Assembly (NCBI RefSeq): GCF_018130245.1
Contig: NZ_JAFCKP010000002.1
Coordinates: 310,001-374,000, forward strand
Length of the DNA stretch: 64,000 bases
Source of the DNA: Bradyrhizobium sp. SZCCT0231
Lineage (GTDB): Bacteria; Pseudomonadota; Alphaproteobacteria; Rhizobiales; Xanthobacteraceae
Direction of reading: 5' to 3'
Both the position numbers and the translations under genes were made by a program. How positions within the stretch are numbered: position 1 is the first letter of the stretch; every line of letters begins with the position of its first letter. Positions 1 through 7,319 of the stretch are shown here, piece after piece. The notes under the pieces were generated by a model, which was given only the letters and a program-made list of their open reading frames with translations, did not search any database and was not told where the DNA came from.

Positions 1-179
1 TAGACGGCGAGAAAACCGGTCGAACCTTCGGTTCGGTAGGCGGTGCCAGCGACATAGCCTGCCGGCACCATGGCGAGCGCGCTGGCGCGCCACGCCGGTT
101 CGGTGTCATCCGCGTGCGCTGCTTGTGTCGCGACAGAGAGGACCGTCGCCGCGATGAGACGGAGCGAACGCATGCTCAT
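1..179 (-). CDS. Secreted protein of unknown function, N-terminal part only
   Basis: The reading frame begins at an ATG ending at 179 and runs off the left edge, so only the first 59 residues are visible. It opens with a short basic segment and a hydrophobic stretch ending near Ala-His-Ala-Asp, which looks like a Sec signal peptide cleaved around residue 23. The mature part starts with DDTEPAWRAS. The frame has no stop and lies in the orientation of the next two genes. I do not recognise the family; an exported protein is the most that can be said. Confidence 0.55.
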   Translation of the reverse strand, partial: MSMRSLRLIAATVLSVATQAAHADDTEPAWRASALAMVPAGYVAGTAYRTEGSTGFLAV

Positions 180-192
180 TTGACCTGAGGCG

Positions 193-489
193 TTACGCCC
201 GCGCGCCCGTGAACGGGAAGCTGCCCATCGGGCCGATGCCCATCTCGCCGCTGATGCTGTCGCCGGAGACCGTGCCGGTGAACTCGAGCGTGAGCGGCAT
301 CGGCTTGTCGATCGAGACCTTCCAGGAGACGTTGTCGCCAGAGACGGTGCCGTCGAAGATCTCGGCGGTATTACCCTCCGCGCCCTGTGTGCCCGTGAGC
401 GTGCCGTCCGCAGCCTTCAGGTTCAGCGTCGCCTGGCGCTCGCCCATCGGCGTCGTCATGGTCAGATTCCAGTTGCCGTCTACGGCCAT
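193..489 (-). CDS. Small conserved hypothetical protein, beta-rich
   Basis: A 98-residue protein without signal peptide or membrane segment. It contains repeated Gly-Thr/Ser-Gly-Asp turns (DGTLTGTQG, DGTVSGDNVSW, TGTVSGDSISGEM), as expected of an antiparallel beta barrel built from short hairpins. The short ATG-initiated frame fills the space between the truncated secreted protein and the YciB-like gene. Function unknown; nothing in the sequence suggests catalysis. A plus-strand frame covering the same bases is its shadow. Confidence 0.6.
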   Translation of the reverse strand: MAVDGNWNLTMTTPMGERQATLNLKAADGTLTGTQGAEGNTAEIFDGTVSGDNVSWKVSIDKPMPLTLEFTGTVSGDSISGEMGIGPMGSFPFTGARA

Positions 490-593
490 TCCCGTCTCCC
501 GAACAAATCTCGGCGGTCCGCGACGATCCGCGGCCGTCCTGAACGAGCCTATAGCCCAACTCGCAGTTCCTGCCTAACCCAGCGATGGGGCAA

Positions 594-1148
594 TTAGGCG
601 CGGGCGGCGGCGCGCCGCCGGCTGGTGACGACGAGCCGCAGCACCGCATACTGCACGGCGAAGGCCAGGATCTTGGCGCCGCCGGCAACCACGGTGATGT
701 AGAACGCCCACAGCTTCAGATCGCCCGTGGAGGCGACCACGATCATGCCGGCGCCGATCACGAACATCAGCCCCGCCCAGGCATAGCCTGCAGCCGTGAC
801 ATATTCCGGAACGGTCTCGGCGACGATCGGCGGCATGTAGCGCAGCATCCAGCCGCGCTTGAGCATGATGAGGCCGATCGCGAAATGCGCGATCGAGGGT
901 TTTGCCAGCATGAAGCGCGGATCGTTTGTCAGCAGCGTGATCGCGCCCAGCACGACGACGAGCGCGAGGCTCGCATAGGTCATGTAGTTGAGCCGCTGCC
1001 CCTTGAGGCGGGCGTAGATCACCTGCGCGATTGCACCGGCGATCGCCACCGACGTCGCGAGGATGACGTTGTCGGTGATGAGGTAGACGGCCAGGAAGAT
1101 GATGGCGGAGAGGAAGTCGGAGGCGAGGCGGGCGAATACGTCCTTCAT
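594..1148 (-). CDS. YciB/IspZ-like inner-membrane septation protein
   Basis: 184 residues with about five hydrophobic segments. The family look is clear: an N-terminal LASDFLSAIIFLAVYL segment, a central LTNDPRFMLAKPSIAHFAIG stretch and the following LKRGW, the arrangement seen in YciB/intracellular septation protein A. YciB is an inner-membrane protein linked to envelope integrity and division. It starts 12 bases after the stop of the upstream membrane-protein gene, so the two form an operon. Their promoter carries the palindromes of the nearby TetR system, so this may be a regulated paralogue rather than the housekeeping copy. Confidence 0.75.
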   Translation of the reverse strand: MKDVFARLASDFLSAIIFLAVYLITDNVILATSVAIAGAIAQVIYARLKGQRLNYMTYASLALVVVLGAITLLTNDPRFMLAKPSIAHFAIGLIMLKRGWMLRYMPPIVAETVPEYVTAAGYAWAGLMFVIGAGMIVVASTGDLKLWAFYITVVAGGAKILAFAVQYAVLRLVVTSRRRAAARA

Positions 1149-1160
1149 CGTCGATCCTGT

Positions 1161-1736
1161 TCAGCGGGCGTCTGGGAGAGCGCGGGCGGGCGTACCGTAC
1201 TTGATCTGGCGATATTCGGGATACCACTTTGTGAAGTAGATCGCACTGTTGCGGGCGGCAAAGGCGACCGCAAGGCTCGACCAAAGCGGCAGGCCAGGGA
1301 CGTAGAGCAGCACGAGATTGGCGGCCGCCATCAACAGCGCTGCTGCTGTCCACGCGGCGGTGATGATGTAATTGGCGCGGAGAAAGCCTGGCATTGCCGC
1401 GGTCTCGGCCGGCACCGATTCAAGCGCATATTGCAGCGTGAAGGGATGGCGGACGAGCATCGAGCCGAGCGAGATCAGGAAGATGCCGATATCGACCGAC
1501 AGCTTGACGCTGAGCGTGCCGAGCGCAGGGTCGATCAGCGCGAGGTAAAGGCCGATTGCGGCGAACACGATTGCGGAGCCCGCGGCCAGGATCTTCACCG
1601 AGCGGCCGTGCGCGACATCGATCGCGACGGTGGCGAGGCAGATCGCCGATGCCGCAAACACGCTGAGCACGGCCGACGTCACCAGCATCAGGAAGGTGTA
1701 GACGCCGTAGGGCGCGAGGATCAGGAAAATCGCCAT
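1161..1736 (-). CDS. Polytopic membrane protein, function unknown
   Basis: 191 residues from the ATG ending at 1736. A longer upstream frame exists but would run through the operator region and the neighbouring gene. Five or six hydrophobic segments are visible: MAIFLILAPYGVYTFLMLV at the start, then around residues 45-65, 70-90, 120-140 and 145-165. The C-terminal tail is basic and soluble. It is the first gene of a two-gene operon with the YciB-like protein. The start lies 22 bases downstream of a perfect 19-bp palindrome, so it is probably repressed by the TetR protein encoded at 3635-4363. Family not recognised. Confidence 0.65.
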   Translation of the reverse strand: MAIFLILAPYGVYTFLMLVTSAVLSVFAASAICLATVAIDVAHGRSVKILAAGSAIVFAAIGLYLALIDPALGTLSVKLSVDIGIFLISLGSMLVRHPFTLQYALESVPAETAAMPGFLRANYIITAAWTAAALLMAAANLVLLYVPGLPLWSSLAVAFAARNSAIYFTKWYPEYRQIKYGTPARALPDAR

Positions 1737-1757
1737 GGGCCGCCTCGGGTCAGGTCG

Positions 1758-1828
1758 ATCTTTACGATGTAAAGATTGGTAATGCGCGGACGATGCCGGG
1801 TCAAGCGAAATCTTTACAGTGTCAAAAT
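1758..1828 (-). promoter_or_regulatory. Promoter with two TetR-type operators (cassette A)
   Basis: A perfect palindrome ATCTTTACGATGTAAAGAT lies at 1758-1776 and an imperfect copy, ATCTTTACAGTGTCAAAAT, at 1810-1828; centres are 52 bases apart. Between them the minus strand reads TTGACC, 17 bases, TACCAA, a plausible -35/-10 pair, so the perfect site covers the start-point region. The imperfect site overlaps the stop codon of the small membrane protein upstream. The same layout recurs at 3544-3615, next to the tetR gene. Confidence 0.75.
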
Positions 1829-2068
1829 GACGTAAGCGACCTCCAAAACATGAAGGGCCGCAATGACTTGGTCCAATGCCTCCTCGGCCAATTCCGTCCA
1901 GGGCAGGAGCGGCAGTGCGGCGGCGGTCAGCAGACCGAGGCAAAGCAAGATACCGCCGTTGAAGACGGTATGGCGGCTTCGCCGCAGCCGGATCATCTGG
2001 AATGCGAGCGCGGCACCGGTCAGCGCGAGGAGGGCCAGGCAAGCTGCGGTGATCGAGGGCATGTGCAT
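1814..2068 (-). CDS. Small two-helix membrane protein
   Basis: 84 residues from the ATG ending at 2068, chosen because AAAGGAG sits six bases upstream; an upstream extension runs through a palindromic repeat and is unlikely. Two hydrophobic helices (MPSITAACLALLALTGAALAF, and a segment around GILLCLGLLTAAALPLL) flank a basic loop RLRRSRH; a third weakly hydrophobic stretch ends the protein. It follows the carotenoid oxygenase gene in the same direction and probably shares its transcript. Its stop codon lies inside operator cassette A. Function unknown. Confidence 0.65.
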   Translation of the reverse strand: MHMPSITAACLALLALTGAALAFQMIRLRRSRHTVFNGGILLCLGLLTAAALPLLPWTELAEEALDQVIAALHVLEVAYVILTL

Positions 2069-2082
2069 GGAAAACTCCTTTG

Positions 2083-2127
2083 TCGTCATTCCGGGTTCGC
2101 GCCAAGTGGCGCGCCCCGGAATGACGA
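2083..2127. repeat. Short palindromic intergenic repeat
   Basis: TCGTCATTCCGGG at 2083-2095 is exactly reverse-complementary to 2115-2127, and the loop contains a second short stem (GCGCCA/TGGCGC). It sits between the carotenoid oxygenase and the small membrane protein. This matches the REP-like elements commonly scattered between Bradyrhizobium genes; that attribution is from memory. Confidence 0.7.
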
Positions 2128-2130
2128 GAG

Positions 2131-3528
2131 CTACGCCGCGCCCACCCAATTGCCGTGGAAGCCGTCAGGTACGCGGTGGCCGAGCTGCACCAATGCGGCT
2201 GGGCCGGCCTCGATATCGGTGGCATTGAACACGGCGAGATCGCTGCGATTTTCCCGCGCGCGCCAGACCACCGCGAGCAGCCAGCCGTCGCCTTCGGCAG
2301 CATCCTTGGATCGCTCGACGAAGATAGGCTCGGAGATGGTGTCGCCGGCCGGCAGCAGGTAATGGCCGAGCCGTCGGCCGTTGCCGTCGACATGGACGAT
2401 GCCCGACAGCGCGCCGAACATCGGCAGTTTCGGATTGGCGCAGGCGTACCAGCCGTGACGACTCTTCAGCCCGGCACGGCGGTCGTCGATGCGCGGGAAT
2501 TCCCCGGTGAGATCGTCCAGGTAGGTCTGCTGGAAGCGGTCGGTATTGCCGGCGAGATCGAAGGTCCAGCGGCAATGGCGGGCGCGCGACTTCTCGGGAT
2601 CGGTGGGCCGGCCGTCCGGATGCGGAAACAGCGGCGCCTCCTCGAACTGCATGACGTCCGCGATGATGCGGCCCTCGTCCTCCCACGCATTCATGACGTG
2701 GAAGACGTAGCAGGCCTCGGCACGAAACCAGACGATATCCTTCGCCGTGCCGCTGCGCTTCATCACCCCGACATAGGCGCCCTTGTCCGGCTCCCAGGCA
2801 TAAGGCGGCCGTCCGCTCATCGCGCGCTCCATGCTGCCCGTGATCGGGAGGATCGGAAACAGCACATGGTTTTCGGTGACGATGAAATCGTGCACCATGC
2901 TGGCATAGGGTGCCTCGAAGCGCTCGAAGCGCGTCGCCCTACCTGACGCGTCGATCGATCCGTAGGAGAGGGCAGGCGTCAAAGGACCCGCAGCGTTGTA
3001 GCCGAAGAACACGAGCTCGCCGGTGACGGGATCGATCTTCGGATGCGCGGTGAAGCTGCCGGCGACGCGGCCCTGGTAGTTGTGATAGCCGCGCGTCGCC
3101 AGTGTGCCCGGCTCGATCTCGGTCGGCAGATGCGCTTCTTCCAGCGCCAGCAGCTTGCCGGCATGGAAGATGATGTTGGTGTTGGCGACGCCGCCGTCGG
3201 TGAGGTTGGCGGGGGCATCCGGCAGCTTGCGACCGAAGCCGCCGAACAGCGCGCGGCCGGCGTCGTGCTCGGCGAGCCATTTCGGCGTGCGGACCCAGCG
3301 GTTGCGATAGCTCGCACGTCCGTTATCGAGATGAAAAGCGTGCAGCATGCCGTCGCCGACGAACCAGTGCGCCCCGGGCGAATCGAACTGCGGATTGGGG
3401 CCGTTGCGATAGAGCGTGCCGTTCAGCTCGCGCGGCAATTCGCCGAGGATCTTCAGGAAAGGCGCATCCGCTTCGAACGGGATCGGCGCGATATTGTTGC
3501 GGCGCTCGGTGATGGCGTCGTGCTGCAC
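2131..3528 (-). CDS. Carotenoid oxygenase (RPE65/CCD family)
   Basis: 465 residues from a GTG ending at 3528, preceded by GGGAGGG at good spacing; the longer frame from 3591 would cover the operator. The family uses a non-haem Fe(II) held by four histidines to cleave double bonds of carotenoids, apocarotenoids or stilbenes. All four His contexts are visible: GSFTAHPKID, YASMVHDFIV, CYVFHVMNAW and, at the end, PDGFHGNW. The N-terminal NGTLYRNGPNPQF motif is also typical. The substrate cannot be told; lignostilbene or apocarotenoid are both possible. It is divergent from a TetR gene and preceded by its putative operators. Confidence 0.9.
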   Translation of the reverse strand: MQHDAITERRNNIAPIPFEADAPFLKILGELPRELNGTLYRNGPNPQFDSPGAHWFVGDGMLHAFHLDNGRASYRNRWVRTPKWLAEHDAGRALFGGFGRKLPDAPANLTDGGVANTNIIFHAGKLLALEEAHLPTEIEPGTLATRGYHNYQGRVAGSFTAHPKIDPVTGELVFFGYNAAGPLTPALSYGSIDASGRATRFERFEAPYASMVHDFIVTENHVLFPILPITGSMERAMSGRPPYAWEPDKGAYVGVMKRSGTAKDIVWFRAEACYVFHVMNAWEDEGRIIADVMQFEEAPLFPHPDGRPTDPEKSRARHCRWTFDLAGNTDRFQQTYLDDLTGEFPRIDDRRAGLKSRHGWYACANPKLPMFGALSGIVHVDGNGRRLGHYLLPAGDTISEPIFVERSKDAAEGDGWLLAVVWRARENRSDLAVFNATDIEAGPAALVQLGHRVPDGFHGNWVGAA

Positions 3529-3543
3529 GGCGTATCCCTCCCT

Positions 3544-3615
3544 ATCTTTACATCGTAAAGATCGGATAGAGCCGATCGCGGCTTCCGTCAAGTGAAATCT
3601 TTACACTGTCAATAT
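3544..3615. promoter_or_regulatory. Divergent promoter with two TetR-type operators (cassette B)
   Basis: A perfect 19-bp palindrome, ATCTTTACATCGTAAAGAT, lies at 3544-3562 and an imperfect one, ATCTTTACACTGTCAATAT, at 3597-3615, centres 53 bases apart. On the minus strand TTGACG, 17 bases and TATCCG form a promoter for the oxygenase. On the plus strand TTTACA (3600-3605), 17 bases and TATAGC (3623-3628) form one for tetR, with the imperfect site covering its -35. The layout copies cassette A. Confidence 0.8.
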
Positions 3616-3634
3616 TGCGTCATATAGCTTGCAA

Positions 3635-4363
3635 ATGGCCAAGACCGACACCAAGAGCGAGACGGCGCGAAGCTCGCGCGCCCCCGGAAGAACGACGTCG
3701 ACTGCGGCATCGCGCCCGGCACGCCGCGCGACGGGCGCGAAGACCGAGACGCCGTATCATCACGGCGCGCTGCGCGAAGCGCTGCTCCAGGCCGCCGAAC
3801 GGGTGCTGGAGCGCGACGGCCTCGCCGGCCTCACATTGCGCGCGGTGGCGCGCGAGGCGGGCGTCTCGCATGCCGCACCGACCCATCATTTCGGCGATCT
3901 CACCGGTCTTCTCAGTGAGCTTGCGGCCGTCGGCTTCCGCCAGTTCAACGCGGCGATGGCGTCGGCCTGTGACACCGCCACCACGCCGCTGGAGCGCGCG
4001 CTGGCGCGGCCGAAAGCCTATGTCGCCTATGCGCAGGCCCATCCCGGCATGTACGGCATCATGTTCCGCACCGAGCGGCTCGATTATTCCAGGCCCTCGC
4101 TGCACGAGGCGGCCGAAGCGTCTTTCGCCGGACTTGCAAATGCGATCGGCATGATGCGGCAGGAGCAGATCAGCGGCGACGCACTGACGCTGAACCAGGG
4201 CGCCGCGATCGCACGCGCCTGGTCCATGGTGCACGGCTTCACCATGCTGCTGCTCGACGGTCGGCTCGAAGACATCCTCGAGCGGCTGCCCGAGGGTACG
4301 ACGGCGGAGCGGCTGCTCGAGGCGATGCTGACGGCGCCCGTGACCTCAAAGTTTCCGGTGTAG
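3635..4363 (+). CDS. TetR/AcrR-family regulator
   Basis: 242 residues from the ATG at 3635. An N-terminal basic, low-complexity arm of about 40 residues precedes the helix-turn-helix (residues about 47-90; LTLRAVAREAGVSHAAPTHHF). The C-terminal ligand domain resembles the WHG/TetR_C_33 type (YVAYAQAHPGMYGIMF, ARAWSMVHGF). No Shine-Dalgarno is visible, and the predicted start point falls on or next to the ATG, so the mRNA may be leaderless. Divergence from the carotenoid oxygenase and the shared palindromes suggest it represses that gene, its own gene and the YciB-like operon. Confidence 0.88.
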   Translation: MAKTDTKSETARSSRAPGRTTSTAASRPARRATGAKTETPYHHGALREALLQAAERVLERDGLAGLTLRAVAREAGVSHAAPTHHFGDLTGLLSELAAVGFRQFNAAMASACDTATTPLERALARPKAYVAYAQAHPGMYGIMFRTERLDYSRPSLHEAAEASFAGLANAIGMMRQEQISGDALTLNQGAAIARAWSMVHGFTMLLLDGRLEDILERLPEGTTAERLLEAMLTAPVTSKFPV

Positions 4364-4383
4364 CGGCTGTTGAACCGCGAAGC

Positions 4384-4989
4384 CTAGCGCATGGTCGCGA
4401 GCTCGACGGCGCGGCCGCGCGTGCCGATGATCTTCACCTCGTCCTTGCGGCACGTGAAGCCGCGGGCGAAGTCGTCTGCGGCCTTGCGCGCGAGCTCGTT
4501 GGCGTTCGGGTTGGCGATGGCATCGACATAGGCGACGTGGCAGACCGGGCCCGGCGGCAGCCGGGTCACGACCAGCATGGCCTTGGTGTTCGGCCGCCCC
4601 TGCTTGTCGGGATCGGCATTGTCGGCGATGTGCCAGCGCTGGATGATCGCAAACGGCTTTGCGCCGGCAGCGCGCCATTCGACTGTGGTCTCCGACGAAT
4701 TGAATGGGGCAAACCAGATCTTCGCCGCCGGTTCCTCGGCTGCAGCCTTGCGATTGTGGCCGACCGAGACGATTTCGCGAAGATCGTCCTCGGCGATCAG
4801 CACCATCAGGCCGTCCTTGCCCGGACACACCCGCATGGTGCTGCCGTCGGGCGCGCTGGGCTTGCCGATCTGGCGGCAATCTTTTGGTGCCGTCGAGGTG
4901 TAGGTGCTGCCCGCGGATTGGGCGTCGGCACTGCTTGGGCCGATGCAAGTCATCAAGACAGCTAAGCCGATGCTGGTCATGCGGTTCAT
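4384..4989 (-). CDS. Secreted hypothetical protein
   Basis: 201 residues with a clear signal peptide (MNRMTSIGLAVLMTCIGPSSADAQ, cleavage about residue 24). The mature protein has four cysteines (DCRQIG, RVCPGK, PVCHVAY, FTCRKD), suggesting two disulfides in the periplasm. It contains a PGKDGLMVLI segment and ends TRGRAVELATMR. It is convergent with the tetR gene. I do not recognise a characterised family; proteins of this look are frequent in Bradyrhizobium. Confidence 0.65.
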   Translation of the reverse strand: MNRMTSIGLAVLMTCIGPSSADAQSAGSTYTSTAPKDCRQIGKPSAPDGSTMRVCPGKDGLMVLIAEDDLREIVSVGHNRKAAAEEPAAKIWFAPFNSSETTVEWRAAGAKPFAIIQRWHIADNADPDKQGRPNTKAMLVVTRLPPGPVCHVAYVDAIANPNANELARKAADDFARGFTCRKDEVKIIGTRGRAVELATMR

Positions 4990-5152
4990 ATGCGGCTTCG
5001 ATGCAGTGGGAACTCCATACCATCAGACGTCTTGATTGTGGGCAAGGTTCAAACAGTGACAGGATATACCTGACAGCGGCGCGGAATCGTTCTAGAAGAG
5101 CGGCTTCGCTTTAAGCCGATCCGGCCTCGTTCGCGTCCTCATTCTCCTGATC

Positions 5153-5716
5153 ATGCCAACCACCTCGAACAAACCTTATCGCGTCGGCCGCTCCAAGACC
5201 GGACTCGGCCTCTTTGCCACCAAGCCGATCAAGAAGGGTAGCCGGATCATCCGCTATTTCGGACCGATCCTGGACTCGCGCATCCCTGAGCAGGACGAGA
5301 TCGAGAACAAATATCTGTTCGAGCTCAACGGCCGCTGGACCATCGACGGGTCGGTGCGGAAAAATCTCGCGCGCTACATCAACCATTCCTGCCGGCCCAA
5401 CGCCGAATCCGACGTCCGGCCGCGCGAGCGCAAGGTCTTCATCCGCGCGATCAAGAACATCGAGCCGGGCGACGAGATCAACTACGATTACGGCACCGAC
5501 TATTTCAAAGCCTATCTGAAGCCGATCGGCTGCAAGTGCGTCTCCTGCGAGGCCAAGCGCAAGAAGCTGCGTGCCGAGGCCCGGGCCGAACGCACCAAGG
5601 TGAAGGCGCGCACGGAAGCCAAGGCGCAGAAGGCGGGCGCGAAAACCACCGCTGCGAAAAAGAAGAAGCTGAACGGTAAGCACTTCCCCGGCAAGGTCGG
5701 CCGCGCCAAGGCGTAG
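5153..5716 (+). CDS. SET-domain protein lysine methyltransferase-like protein
   Basis: 187 residues. The SET fold is obvious: an N-terminal GRSKTGLGLFATKPIKKG, the RYINHSCRPNAE motif that forms the S-adenosylmethionine/pseudoknot site, and GDEINYDYGTDYF with the catalytic-type tyrosine. It is followed by a post-SET CKCVSC cluster that may bind zinc. The last 60 residues are Lys/Ala-rich and resemble a histone-H1-like tail (AKRKKLRAEARAERTKVK). Such enzymes transfer methyl groups to lysines; the bacterial substrate is unknown. The basic tail could bind DNA or be an automethylation target. Convergent with the MBL gene across a repeat-bearing spacer. Confidence 0.85.
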   Translation: MPTTSNKPYRVGRSKTGLGLFATKPIKKGSRIIRYFGPILDSRIPEQDEIENKYLFELNGRWTIDGSVRKNLARYINHSCRPNAESDVRPRERKVFIRAIKNIEPGDEINYDYGTDYFKAYLKPIGCKCVSCEAKRKKLRAEARAERTKVKARTEAKAQKAGAKTTAAKKKKLNGKHFPGKVGRAKA

Positions 5717-5969
5717 CCTCGCATCGGTTGTCGCGCGCCCTGGACAGGCTTCGCGCAACGCCAAAGCCCTCCTCTCGGCTCGCAATGACGGAGAGGAGAC
5801 GAGAACGTCGTTCTCGGGCTGAGGGCGAGCGAAAGCGAAGCAATCCAGAATCCTGCCGCGGAGGAACGCCGGGTTGCTTCCGCCTTCGCTGAGACTTCGG
5901 CCGCCAAATCGCAGCGCCTGCAATGGACTGTATGGTGACGCGACGGACATCGGCTCGGTGGCGAAGCGA
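5717..5969. repeat. Intergenic spacer with degenerate Bradyrhizobium-type repeats
   Basis: The spacer includes TCGGCTCGCAATGACGGAG and AGCGAAAGCGAAGCAATCC, pieces of repeats commonly seen between genes in Bradyrhizobium. No coding frame, RNA gene or strong terminator is visible. Confidence 0.45.
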
Positions 5970-7319
5970 TCAGATCTCCAGCACAAGCGGATTGGCCTTC
6001 AGCGTTTTCACCTTGAGCTTGCCGCCGCTCTCGGCCTTCGCTTCTGCCAGCGCCTTCTCGACCAGCTCGAAGTGCTTGAGCGATTTCTCCAGCTTCGTGG
6101 TCGACTTGCCGGCTGCCTCCTTGGCTTCGATCTGCTTCTTGAGATATTGGCTCGAGCAATTGAGCCACACCGTAAAGGACTGGCCGGCCTCGGGATTGGG
6201 CGAGAGCTCGTCGTCCTCGCCGAGGCGGGACTTCAACAGCACCTCGATGATCCGCAGGTCGGGATTCTCGTGCTCGCCATTGGCGCAGAAAACGTAGTGA
6301 TCGGCGGTGATACGCTTGACGAAATCCCGGTCCAGGTTGTGCTCCGAGCCGTGATGCTGGATCTTGAGCAGGTCCACATGAAGTCCCTTGCCGTCTGGGA
6401 GGAGGCCGTGATGCTTCAGCCCGGCCAGGATGTCCTCGTGGTGGCCGTCGCCGGTCATGATGGCGCGCGTGACGCCGCCGCCGGCTTTTGTCTCCTCCAG
6501 CAGCAACATGAGCGAGGCGAGATTCGGCTCCGTGACCTTCGCGCGCCGGCCAATCTCGTCGTCGATTGACAGGCCGAGCGTCCCGGCTGGAAGACCCGCG
6601 CGGTTGGTTTCGAGCCACTCCTTCAAGCTTCTTACCGCATTGGCGTTCTTCACGTCCTGCAGCCATGCATTCCAAAAATCCCGGAGTATCTCCAAATCCT
6701 TCTTGAATGGCCCGATGACGCGGATCGATAGCTTGCTTTCAGGTTTGAGCTTGATGGCGTTGTTGCCGCGTACCATTGCAAGGCGGTTATTGAACTCGCC
6801 ATTCAAGGGGATGTCGAGCTGATCGGCCGCAATGCGCCGCGAAACCTTGATCGCCTCCGGGATGGAGTTGGCGATGTTGCTGTAGGCGGCCGCGAGCTTC
6901 ATCGCGACGGGATTGCCCGAACTCGACAGAGTGTTGGCCCGCGCCGCCAGCATGGTGCCGATTTCGCCTGCGTTCTCCGGAACCAGCGCCTTGAAGGAAT
7001 TGTGCCAGATGCGCTTGACGGCCGGCGGCTCATCAAACTTGGGCTTGGTCGAAGGCCGATTGTGCGCGACCTTGTGCTTGTGCACGCGCCACTGGACCAT
7101 GTCTTCAAGGAGCTGCAGGACGCCGGCGATGTGATCCTGGTCGACATGCGAGACATACACGAGATCGAGCTCGCCACCGGCCGCAGCGAAGCGTCCGAGA
7201 AAGGGCCGTACCTCGGCCGTGTAAGAGCCGGGCATGCCGCCATCCGCGAGGATTGCGACGTCCTCGGATTCGATCAGCAAGCAATCGCCCTTCTCAGAGG
7301 GCAGCAACGTGATCTTCAT
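5970..7319 (-). CDS. Metallo-beta-lactamase-fold hydrolase, ComEC-type
   Basis: 449 residues from the ATG ending at 7319. The N-terminus MKITLLPSEKGDCLLIE and the motif SHVDQDHIAG (His58, Asp60, Asp62, His63) form the metal site. Later GDGHHEDI and QHHGSEHN are typical of the MBL domains related to the ComEC C-terminal domain. Members hydrolyse phosphodiester bonds in nucleic acids or nucleotides, but the substrate here is unknown. The C-terminal 70 residues are charged and probably coiled coil. Its ATG overlaps the TGA of the subtilase gene (ATGA), so translation is coupled and the two proteins probably act together. Confidence 0.82.
   Translation of the reverse strand: MKITLLPSEKGDCLLIESEDVAILADGGMPGSYTAEVRPFLGRFAAAGGELDLVYVSHVDQDHIAGVLQLLEDMVQWRVHKHKVAHNRPSTKPKFDEPPAVKRIWHNSFKALVPENAGEIGTMLAARANTLSSSGNPVAMKLAAAYSNIANSIPEAIKVSRRIAADQLDIPLNGEFNNRLAMVRGNNAIKLKPESKLSIRVIGPFKKDLEILRDFWNAWLQDVKNANAVRSLKEWLETNRAGLPAGTLGLSIDDEIGRRAKVTEPNLASLMLLLEETKAGGGVTRAIMTGDGHHEDILAGLKHHGLLPDGKGLHVDLLKIQHHGSEHNLDRDFVKRITADHYVFCANGEHENPDLRIIEVLLKSRLGEDDELSPNPEAGQSFTVWLNCSSQYLKKQIEAKEAAGKSTTKLEKSLKHFELVEKALAEAKAESGGKLKVKTLKANPLVLEI

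Noticed and set aside
585-1772. 395-residue plus-strand open frame
   Set aside because: It is opposite two membrane-protein genes, His/Arg/Asp-rich and without a domain.
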